From Marinifilum sp. D714 (GTDB lineage Bacteria > Bacteroidota > Bacteroidia > Bacteroidales > Marinifilaceae): 64,000 nt of DNA. A program made the translations under genes and the position numbers. Location: contig NZ_JALPNU010000009.1 in assembly GCF_030851345.1 (NCBI RefSeq), positions 1 to 64,000 of the forward strand, written 5' to 3'. Shown here piece by piece: positions 10,012 to 18,700 of this stretch (positions are counted from its first letter, which is position 1; every line of letters begins with the position of its first letter). Under the pieces are notes generated by a model. The model did not search any database, had not been told where the DNA came from, and saw nothing but the letters and a program-made list of their open reading frames with translations.

Positions 10012-10350
10012 ATGGATGAACATAGAAGAAATAAAAGCCTTTTTGTAGGCATTGGATTAATAATAGTTGGTTTAGTTGTTATGCTTGAACGACTAAATTT
10101 TCATTCTGATTTTATTTGGACCTGGTTGTATCGTTGGGAGTCTATACTGATTTTAGTAGGCTTGCTATCAATTGTTATCAAAAGGAAAATTTTAGGTGGT
10201 TTTGCAGCTATTGCAGTTGGGGCTTATTTTCTGTTGGATGAAATGATTTTTATGCCAGTTAATTGGGAAGTTTGGTTTTTACCGATAGCTTTAATTGTAG
10301 CGGGAGTGGCATATATATTCCAACCTGTCTCAAAAGAATGTAAGAAATAA
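10012..10350 (+). CDS. Small membrane protein, LiaI/LiaF-like TM region
   Basis: 112 residues with about four hydrophobic segments (residues 9-25, 43-58, 62-80, 84-103). The pattern LFVGIGLIIVGLVVMLERL followed by WESILILVGLLSIVIKRK is that of the LiaI/LiaF transmembrane region (DUF5668-like). It is cytoplasmic-membrane located. It begins a four-gene unit with a longer LiaF-like protein, a LytS-type kinase and a LytTR regulator, implying a part in envelope-stress sensing. Confidence 0.75.
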   Translation: MDEHRRNKSLFVGIGLIIVGLVVMLERLNFHSDFIWTWLYRWESILILVGLLSIVIKRKILGGFAAIAVGAYFLLDEMIFMPVNWEVWFLPIALIVAGVAYIFQPVSKECKK

Positions 10351-10382
10351 AGTATAAATTAACAGTTTAAAAATATAAAGTT

Positions 10383-11111
10383 ATGAAGCATCATTATCAT
10401 CATAAAGATCAAGAATCAAAACAAAATAACAGAATAATTTTTGGTGTTTTTCTAATCCTGTTTGGCTGCCTGTTGGTATTGAAAAATCTGGATATCTTTC
10501 CTTATTACATGAAGGATGTTATTTTTTCGTGGCCAGCATTGTTATTTGGACTGGGAGCACTCTTTTATGCTGGAAAAAAGGATAAAACTACTGGATTAAT
10601 TTTAATGGGAGTTGGTGGAGTTTTTCTATTGCCAATTATCTTCGATTGGGGATTCCATTGGAAGGGATTATTCTGGCCGGTAATTCTTATTGTTGTGGGA
10701 ATCTTTATCATCAGAAAAAGAAATGAATGTATGCCTGGCGGTAGAAATATTGATAGTAATGATACAGGGTATATTGATGAGTTGAATGTGTTTGGTGGAG
10801 GTGAGAAGATGATCAATACCAAAAATTTTAAAGGAGGTAAAATTACTTGTTTGTTCGGTGGTTCAGAAATTAACCTAACCAATGCAGATTTGGCAGAAGG
10901 AACCAATGTTATAGATGTTTTTGCCATGTTTGGTGGTTGTGTTTTAATTGTTCCTTCCGATTGGGATGTTAAAGTTGAAGTTTCGGCAGTTTTAGGAGGA
11001 GTTGCAGATAAAAGAATGCCAACTACAAATTATGTGGTAGAGCCTAAAAAAGAACTGGTTATTAAAGGATTGGTTGCTTTGGGAGGCTGCGAAATTAAAT
11101 CGTATAAATAA
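10383..11111 (+). CDS. LiaF-like membrane protein
   Basis: 242 residues. Residues 18-112 hold four membrane segments like those of the previous gene. Residues about 135-242 form a soluble right-handed beta domain with repeated FGGGE, FGGSE, FGGC and LGGC motifs, typical of the LiaF C-terminal domain (DUF2154). In Firmicutes LiaF inhibits the LiaS kinase until cell-wall damage. Here the partner would be the LytS-like kinase that starts 5 nt later. The N-terminus (MKHHYHHKDQE) is histidine-rich. Confidence 0.82.
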   Translation: MKHHYHHKDQESKQNNRIIFGVFLILFGCLLVLKNLDIFPYYMKDVIFSWPALLFGLGALFYAGKKDKTTGLILMGVGGVFLLPIIFDWGFHWKGLFWPVILIVVGIFIIRKRNECMPGGRNIDSNDTGYIDELNVFGGGEKMINTKNFKGGKITCLFGGSEINLTNADLAEGTNVIDVFAMFGGCVLIVPSDWDVKVEVSAVLGGVADKRMPTTNYVVEPKKELVIKGLVALGGCEIKSYK

Positions 11112-11116
11112 TAAAA

Positions 11117-12172
11117 ATGAGGCATCCATTATTACGGAATTATTATGGAATACCAATTTATATTGGTGCGTGGATTTTATTCGTGTTACTTCTCTTTATA
11201 ATTGGGTGGTATTTTGATGGAAATGACTTATATTCCTCCTTTGTAAACTCGTTTAGCTTCTCGTTGCCTTTGTTTATTCTTGGGGCATGTGTTTGGTATG
11301 TAGTTCGTTACATTAGTATGGATGAATCCGGAATTTTGGGTTTTATACTTCATCATTTAACTGCAGGTGCGATTGTAGTTGGGATTTGGGTTTCCGCGGC
11401 ATATCAAATTCGAATTGGCTTTTTTGGTGAAGATCCAGATGGAATTAACTATTTTATACCAATACATTGGCAGGTGTTTTTCGCATTATGTGTATACGAT
11501 TATCTAATATTGGTTTATTATTTGATCATTTATTACAGAAACTTTCAGGATAAAACCATTCAGGAATCGGAACTTAAAAACCTGGTGAAGGAAGCTGAAT
11601 TAAATGCCCTAAAATCACAGATAAATCCACATTTTTTATTTAATAGTTTAAATTCGGTCAGTTCACTTACATTATCAAGTCCGAAATTATCGCGGGAAAT
11701 GGTTGTCAAATTGTCTACTTTCTTAAGATATTCCTTAGGGCAAGATTTAAAAGAGTTAAATAGTTTATCAAATGAGTTGAATAATATTCGTCTGTATCTT
11801 GATATTGAAAAGGTGAGATTTGGTGAGAGATTATTATTAGATTTTAATTCTACCTCTGATTGTGAAAATTTGAAGATACCAAATTTAATCTTACAACCTA
11901 TATATGAAAACGCAATTAAATATGGGGTTCATGAAAGTATACAGCCTGTTACAATACTTACTAATTGTGAAATGATTGATGATGTACTTAAAATTACAAT
12001 TAGCAATAATTTTGATCCGGAATCCATTCCTCCAAGAGGCAATGGTATTGGATTAAGAAATATACAGGAACGATTACGTTTAATTTATGGAAGAACTGAT
12101 TTGATGAAGATTGTTAAAACCGAAAATCAATTTACCGTAAATTTAGAATTCCCACAAAATATACAAGCATGA
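11117..12172 (+). CDS. LytS-type sensor histidine kinase
   Basis: 351 residues. Four hydrophobic segments (about 15-32, 47-66, 76-96, 120-140) precede a His_kinase domain. The phospho-acceptor His172 lies in QINPHFLFNSLNS, and the ATP-binding part has NAIKYG and NGIGLRNIQERL. No extracellular sensor domain is visible, so sensing probably occurs in the membrane, perhaps through the LiaF-like neighbours. The stop overlaps the regulator start by 4 nt (ATGA), giving strong translational coupling. Confidence 0.93.
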   Translation: MRHPLLRNYYGIPIYIGAWILFVLLLFIIGWYFDGNDLYSSFVNSFSFSLPLFILGACVWYVVRYISMDESGILGFILHHLTAGAIVVGIWVSAAYQIRIGFFGEDPDGINYFIPIHWQVFFALCVYDYLILVYYLIIYYRNFQDKTIQESELKNLVKEAELNALKSQINPHFLFNSLNSVSSLTLSSPKLSREMVVKLSTFLRYSLGQDLKELNSLSNELNNIRLYLDIEKVRFGERLLLDFNSTSDCENLKIPNLILQPIYENAIKYGVHESIQPVTILTNCEMIDDVLKITISNNFDPESIPPRGNGIGLRNIQERLRLIYGRTDLMKIVKTENQFTVNLEFPQNIQA

Positions 12173-12915
12173 TAAAAGCAATAATTATAGATGATGAATC
12201 CCTTGCCAGAGATTTGGTGTCTAACTATTTGGATTCTGAAAGCGATATTAAAATTATAGGAGAGTACTCGAATGGTTTTGAGGGATTAAAGGCGATCAAT
12301 GATTTACATCCAGACTTGGTGTTTTTAGATGTGCAAATGCCTAAATTAACTGGATTTGAATTGCTGGAATTACTGGATAGACCTTGCAACATCGTATTTA
12401 CTACAGCTTACAACGAATATGCAATAAAAGCATTTGAACACAATGCCATTGATTACTTGTTGAAACCATTTTCGGAGGATAGGTTTCTTGCTGCTTTGGC
12501 TAAAGCAAAAGAAAGAATTTTGAATTCTACTGACAGTCAAGACCAGATTGAAAAAATTAAATTACATAACGATGAATCAGAAGAATTAATCAATAGAGTT
12601 GTTATCAAATCAAGAAACAAGATCGATGTAATTGCAGTTGATAAAATTAAATATTTTGAAGCTCAAGATGATTATGTAATGATTTATACAGCTGATGGGC
12701 GATACCTAAAGCAAAAAACAATGAAGTATTTTGAATCACATCTGAATTCCAGTGAGTTTTGTAGGATTCATCGATCATATTTGGTTAAAATAGATCAAAT
12801 TTCACAATTGCAACCATATGAGAAAGACAATTGGGTTGTGATCTTAAAATCAGGAGAAAGTTTAAAAGTTAGTCGTAATGGATTCAAACTTCTTAAAAAA
12901 CAATTTGAGATTTAA
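12169..12915 (+). CDS. LytTR response regulator
   Basis: 248 residues. A receiver domain at 1-115 has Asp8, Asp9, the phospho-site Asp54 (VFLDVQMP) and Lys99 (LLKPF). A LytTR DNA-binding domain occupies about 145-248 (KIKYFEAQDDYVMIYT, FCRIHRSYLVKIDQI). It is the cognate output of the kinase it overlaps. The target may be its own operon or the TonB-dependent receptor that follows, but no LytTR site could be picked out by eye. Confidence 0.95.
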   Translation: MIKAIIIDDESLARDLVSNYLDSESDIKIIGEYSNGFEGLKAINDLHPDLVFLDVQMPKLTGFELLELLDRPCNIVFTTAYNEYAIKAFEHNAIDYLLKPFSEDRFLAALAKAKERILNSTDSQDQIEKIKLHNDESEELINRVVIKSRNKIDVIAVDKIKYFEAQDDYVMIYTADGRYLKQKTMKYFESHLNSSEFCRIHRSYLVKIDQISQLQPYEKDNWVVILKSGESLKVSRNGFKLLKKQFEI

Positions 12916-12938
12916 TCTGATGAGGACGAAGAAAAATT

Positions 12939-12968
12939 CGCTATTACATAATTGTAGTAGCGTTTTTT
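12939..12968 (+). terminator. Terminator after the LytTR operon
   Basis: CGCTATTAC and GTAGTAGCG pair (one T-G) around ATAATT and are followed by TTTTTT, 24 nt after the regulator stop codon. Confidence 0.75.
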
Positions 12969-13128
12969 ATTTATACCCACAAAACAGCAACAATAAGTGC
13001 CTTTTGCTGAATTTGTAATTTTATAAAATTTAAGTGAAATGATTTAAATAATAGATAAGAGTATTTGTTTTTATTATAAATATTAAAAATATTTTTAGAT
13101 CACTGTTTTCATTTTCAACATAATCATA

Positions 13129-13136
13129 TATATTTG
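13129..13136 (+). promoter_or_regulatory. -7 promoter box of the TonB-dependent receptor
   Basis: TATATTTG matches TAnnTTTG exactly, 36 nt before the start codon. No clear TTG is present 20 nt upstream, so the -33 element is weak or an activator is needed. Confidence 0.5.
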
Positions 13137-13172
13137 TGTTGCCCAACTACAATTAACTAATCTATAACTACA

Positions 13173-15614
13173 ATGAACCTAAAATTTACTTACGCCAAGA
13201 GTGCGTTCATTATTATTTTGATTTGTGTTTTTACTTCTCATTTGGCTTTTTCACATAACCAGCCAAATGAAAAAAGGAATTCGTCACTAAAGGGAAAAAT
13301 AGTTGAAAACCAATCAAACAAACCATTAGAATTTGCAACCATTTCCATTTACTCTACTGATAGTTCAAAGCTTGTAAGTGGAACAATATCTAATAAGAGA
13401 GGCGATTTTTTACTGGAACAATTAAATGCTGGATCCTATTACTTTAAGGTTGAGTATATGGGGTATTCTACTTATAAAAGTAATCTGTTCGATATTAAGA
13501 ATGGAGAAATTAAGGAACTAACCAATCCTGTGAAGCTTGAGATTAGCACAAAAGCCATTTCAGAAGTTAAGGTTGAAGGAAATAGAGAATTTTCCAAGGT
13601 TGAACTTGGTAAAACGGTTTACAATGTTTCCAAATCTCCAGTTGCCGATGGTGGAACCATAAATGAAGTTTTAAATACTCTTCCGAGATTAAGTGTTGAT
13701 GCTGAAGGAGCTATTCAATTTAGAGGAAGTTCAGATGTTAAGATTTTAATTGATGGTAAAATCAGTGGTCTTCTAGGTATGAATCCTGCAGAAGTTTTAA
13801 ATAGTATGTCTGCTCATGATGTAGATCGTGTTGAGGTAATTAGTACATCTTCAGCCAGATATGATGCCACGGGGGCTGGAGGAATCATCAATATTATCAT
13901 GAAAAAGGACAGGGTAAAAGGCTTTAATGGTAGTGTTGCTGCAACGGTAGGCACCAAGGATAAAAAGTCAGGTGGTTTTAGCGGAAACTATCGTACTGGA
14001 AAAGTGAACTTCTTTGGTTCCTATAATTATAAAGATGATTGGGCAGGGCGAGATTACAATGTGCAAAGAGAAATTAAGAAGGAAGATGTACATACTCTTC
14101 TATTGGAAAATGCAGATGTTGATTTTGGGAATCGATATCATATTGGAAAACTGGGTTTGGATTATTTGATCAATAATAATAACACCCTAACTTTTTCAGC
14201 CAAGTACCAAGACGTTCTTCAAAATTGGAATGGAAACTATGATTATACTCGTACAAATGTTATAAGTAGTGCAATGCCAATTGTTGATTATAGAACCAGT
14301 GCGGTTGATTTAGATATGAATTCTTGGGTTTACAACGCTTCATATATCCACAAATTTGCCAAGAAAGGGGAAACACTTTCGATAGACCTGGCTTATACTG
14401 ATAATGCTGCAGATAATTCTGGTAATTATGCAGAGTATCTTAACATCCAATCTTTTGGGCAGGATCTATTATTTGGATCAGATGTGAACGCGACTAGCTT
14501 GTATTCAGATTATTACAAAACAGCAAGAAAAGAGGCTGTTGCTCAGGTAGATTATGTGCTTCCAGTAGGGGATAAAGGTAAGTTTGAAACAGGTTACCTA
14601 TATCGTAACAATGAAATAGATTACAAGGTTGGATCAGCTACTGATGATTTTAATTACGAAGAAAACATTCATGGTTTGTATGCCATGTATTCTGGTTCGA
14701 AAGGAAAGTTTGCCTACGAATTGGGTCTTCGTGCAGAATATTCAGATATAAATACCAATAAAGAATTTAAGGATGATTATTTGGATCTTTTTCCGAGTGT
14801 TCACTTGTCGTATCAGATTTCGGATAAGAAGCAGTGGCAATTGGCTTATAGTAGAATGATCTATCGACCTAATTCAGGAATGTTAAATCCTTTCCAAAAT
14901 CTTCGAGATCCTGAAAATCAAAGATATGGTTCGCAAAATATTGAAGCATATTACAATCACAACATTGAAATGTCGATGGCTTTCGATAGAGAAAAGGCCA
15001 GTTACAAAACAACTTTATATGTGAATTATTATAAGAATCTAATAAATCAATATCGCTTTATTGATGATGAAACCAATGAATCTATTGTTCAATTTGGTAA
15101 TTTCGATTCAAAATTTTTCTCTGTATTAGAGTTTGAAGGATCAACCAAGCTAAATAAGTGGTGGAGTTTGAATGGATATGTGGCAGGTATTTATGAGGAA
15201 ACAAAGCCAGGAGAAGGATATAAATTTGGTACACGAGATATGTGGGAGGTTACTGGAAAAGTAACATCAGTTATGAACTTTAAAAAGTGGTTTAAACTTC
15301 AAGCAAGTTTCCGTTATCAATCTGAAATATTGGTTGCGCAAGGAAAATACCAAAACCTGTACTATGTAGATCTAGGCTTAAGTAGAAAAGTCTTAAAAGG
15401 AAGAGGACGTTTGTCTTTTACGGCTAATGACATATTTAATACTTTCAGATTTAAGGTTCATACTTCAGATCCTGAGTGCTATAATAAGGAAATTAAATAC
15501 AGAGAAACTCAAATTGCCAAATTAAGTTTTAGATACTTTTTTGGTAAGCGATATAGAATCATGAGAGCTAAACCGAAAAAATCAGGAATGCGACATTCCG
15601 AAAATGACATTTAA
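13173..15614 (+). CDS. Outer-membrane TonB-dependent receptor with N-terminal CarboxypepD-like domain
   Basis: 813 residues. Signal peptide about 1-27; a carboxypeptidase-regulatory-like beta-sandwich domain (about 38-120, LKGKIVENQSNKPLEFATI); a plug domain (about 150-250, with ARYDATGAGGIINIIMKK); then a 22-strand barrel typical of the outer membrane beta-barrel (OMP_b-brl_3) family. No SusD-like gene follows, so this is not a glycan-uptake SusCD pair. The substrate is unknown; metal, peptide or small-molecule uptake or signalling are all possible. It has its own promoter and terminator. Confidence 0.9.
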   Translation: MNLKFTYAKSAFIIILICVFTSHLAFSHNQPNEKRNSSLKGKIVENQSNKPLEFATISIYSTDSSKLVSGTISNKRGDFLLEQLNAGSYYFKVEYMGYSTYKSNLFDIKNGEIKELTNPVKLEISTKAISEVKVEGNREFSKVELGKTVYNVSKSPVADGGTINEVLNTLPRLSVDAEGAIQFRGSSDVKILIDGKISGLLGMNPAEVLNSMSAHDVDRVEVISTSSARYDATGAGGIINIIMKKDRVKGFNGSVAATVGTKDKKSGGFSGNYRTGKVNFFGSYNYKDDWAGRDYNVQREIKKEDVHTLLLENADVDFGNRYHIGKLGLDYLINNNNTLTFSAKYQDVLQNWNGNYDYTRTNVISSAMPIVDYRTSAVDLDMNSWVYNASYIHKFAKKGETLSIDLAYTDNAADNSGNYAEYLNIQSFGQDLLFGSDVNATSLYSDYYKTARKEAVAQVDYVLPVGDKGKFETGYLYRNNEIDYKVGSATDDFNYEENIHGLYAMYSGSKGKFAYELGLRAEYSDINTNKEFKDDYLDLFPSVHLSYQISDKKQWQLAYSRMIYRPNSGMLNPFQNLRDPENQRYGSQNIEAYYNHNIEMSMAFDREKASYKTTLYVNYYKNLINQYRFIDDETNESIVQFGNFDSKFFSVLEFEGSTKLNKWWSLNGYVAGIYEETKPGEGYKFGTRDMWEVTGKVTSVMNFKKWFKLQASFRYQSEILVAQGKYQNLYYVDLGLSRKVLKGRGRLSFTANDIFNTFRFKVHTSDPECYNKEIKYRETQIAKLSFRYFFGKRYRIMRAKPKKSGMRHSENDI

Positions 15615-15633
15615 TACGATTACAAATCAATAT

Positions 15634-15663
15634 AAAGCTTCATCATAAGGTGAAGCTTTTTTT
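15634..15663 (+). terminator. Terminator after the TonB-dependent receptor
   Basis: AAAGCTTCA and TGAAGCTTT form a perfect stem around TCATAAGG, followed by a T run. Confidence 0.85.
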
Positions 15664-15775
15664 ATCATTACTTTAATCAAAATTTATTTATACTCAATAA
15701 AAATAAATCTGTTTTCTGCTTGACATTCAGCTCTGTCTTTCTTAATTTCTATTCTATTGGATAAACCGGAGGGAT

Positions 15776-18700
15776 ATGAGCTTGAAGTTATTGGATATTA
15801 AGAAGCTGAAAAATGCTAGAAGTATTGACAAGAACAATAAACCCAAATCAAGAAGCAGAAGAAATTTTCTGAAAGGTTTGGGATTTGGATTTCTTGCTTT
15901 TCAACCTTCTTTAAAGGCATTGGGAAAGGCTGTTGGGAATGATATACAATACAGAAAGAATGGAAAATCGATTACTTTATACTCTCAGGAAGGAAATTCT
16001 TGGAATATCAATTTGAATTCTTTTGATGGTAATCCAAAATTGTATTTTCGAAAGAAACAGGAAGATTATTATTTAATTCTTCGTAATGCTTTTTATCCAG
16101 GGACCAGTTTGCCAATGGATTTTAAAGCCATTCTCTACAATGATTTATCGTGGAGAATAAAAATCACTTTTACAAAACTTAATATATCGGAAGATCTAAG
16201 TCTGACGGATTGGATCAATGGTAATACTCAGCTGAATTCATTTGTTTATCTTCATCAAAGAATAGAATTGAATAATCGGTATTCTTTGGATATTGAAGAT
16301 CATTATCATTTTATCATTGATAAGTTTTGGAAAATAACTTTACGTGGAAAAGATCTGGCAAATTACAAACTCAATGATTTTTCTGGTACTGCTGAACGAA
16401 TTTGTTTCAGTTTTCCTGTTAAGGAAGATCTTAGTTATTTTAACTCCAATTTTGAACCAAAACTGAAATTGAGTATCACAACTCAAAATGTAGAACCATT
16501 TCTTTCAAATTGGAAAATTATGAATGGTTCAGAATTGAATAGTTGTAGGGATGTACAGCATCATGTTCAAATATTAAAATCTGTGAGGCTTTCAGAAAGA
16601 TCTTCATCAGTGATATTGCTTGATGAAGAGGATGTTAAGGAGGCAAATGGCTTTTTATTTCATAAGAAAGTAAAAAATGATCTAGAAGAAACTCTTAAAC
16701 TTTATCGTTCACAACTTGCAATTGAGTTCAATCATGATTTAGAAAATTTAGTTTTCATTGCCAGTATTGCAAATCATGGAATTTGGACAAAATCCTCCGA
16801 GGCTTCATACCAACTAATTAATTCAAATGAAAAAGCTGCATTTGAAATGCATGGTACAAATGGTAGAATAAATTCTGTAAACGGATTGGCACATGTAGCT
16901 GCTACCAAATACCTCTTACCTGATGCCATTAGTTTGGCAGTTGAATATCCGGAGAAGCCAGTCATTGAAATAGAGTATCAGGATCAGAAATTGCAATCGA
17001 AAAAGAAGATTGTAATTGATTCCCGTTTGGGAAAGATTAAAATTAAAGAGAAGGAAATCATACGATTGAGTGTTCTTCGACCTGAGGATATGCTTTTTCT
17101 TCAGTTTGAGTTTTACAATTTCAAATACATAAAAAAGGATCAACAAAGCTTTTTAGAAATTAACAATACGAAGAAGCCAGCAACTATGGTGGTGGTTTTT
17201 CCTCCTCAACATACATTGGAGCAAGCCTTTTGGGAGAACAATTCATTGCCGGGAGGAGAGGGAAATGAAAATGTAATATTACCTGCAAAATATATACGTA
17301 GTGGTAAAAGTAGATTGGTATATTCAGTTCCTTCCAACTTTAAGGGGATGCCAATTATTATGGAGGAATTGTTAAACTGGTCACGTTTTAAGTTAAGGGT
17401 AAATTATCGTGCAAGGGTATTGGAGCCAGTTAAACTAGTAATTAATAAATTTCAGAATCTTGGTTCTTTTATTGATAAGAAAAGTACTAGCAAACCAAAA
17501 ACGATTAGCAAACAGAGCTTAAACATTGCGAAATATTCAAAGAATCGTTTAAGTAGCAGATCTCTTTATAGTAAAGATCAGTTATCAAAGAATTTACCTG
17601 CTGAAGTAAGTGGGCAGCTGTATGCAAAGATTAACTATGCAGCATTGAAAGCCAATTTGTTGGAGATGAGAAAACCAAACCTGTTGGAAACCTCTATTGA
17701 GGCGCCAACCAGACTATTCATTTCGCCCAATCAATTGGCTGGTTTTGCTCATCAGCAGAGGATTCATTTAAAGGATCATAAAGAAATCCCAAAAGGAAAA
17801 ATTCAGAATCTACAATTCAATAATCCATTAATAAGCAATAAAGGGGAGTTGTCGGAACTGTGGCATTCACGCATGGGTGTGCGCTTAAAAAATGGGGAGA
17901 TTGATGAAGATGGAATGGAAGGATTTAGAAGCATTCGTGCACTTTGGGCCAGGGATGCATTCAAAAAATTAACTCCTAAGCCACAAAGAAATAAGCCGTT
18001 CCGAACAGCCTTAGATGGTAGGGATCGACACAATATCGTTCATCAGACTTCGAATTTTACCATCAAGTCTTACACGCCAAGAGCTGTGAAGGCCAAGCAA
18101 TTCATGATGTCATCCTTAGGCGCATGGATTGATTTCAACGCAAACTTTAATTACCCGGATTTTCATGCACAGCCTGATTTGGAGCTTTTGGAATGGGAAC
18201 ATCTTTCCACTTTAGGGAGAGATCACTATGTAAAAGTGGTGGAGGCAGGATTTCTGTTTCCATTTGGGCATACAGCAGCACTGGTGAAAATTACAGAGAG
18301 AAAACCAGATAAAGCAACAAGAGCAGCTGTGAATCGACAAAGAATGTACATTGTCATTCTTGAGCCTGTTGTGTACTACCAAATGAGAGATCAGCAGAAT
18401 GGATTTATTCCTTTTCCTTTCCAAACCGTTGAGTTGCCAGCTACACGCACACCAGATTTGGATGCTCCTGTTGATTTGGTGAATTTGGGTGGTGATTATA
18501 ACTTCTTGATTCGTAGCGGAGGTACGGATTTAATTTTTGATTTGCTATTGGTTGATCAGGAAGGGCGAGAGCAGAAAATAAAATTGCCATTGATATTTAT
18601 AGGCAAGTCGGCTGCTTATAATGAAACCAAATCAGAGCAATTGGTAGATGTATACAACGCTGAGATGAATCGATTCAAGGCCGATTTCAACTTGCAAAAG

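Noticed and set aside
13173-15614. SusC of a glycan-utilisation locus
   Set aside because: No SusD-like gene follows and the plug/barrel is of the OMP_b-brl_3 type, not the long SusC type.
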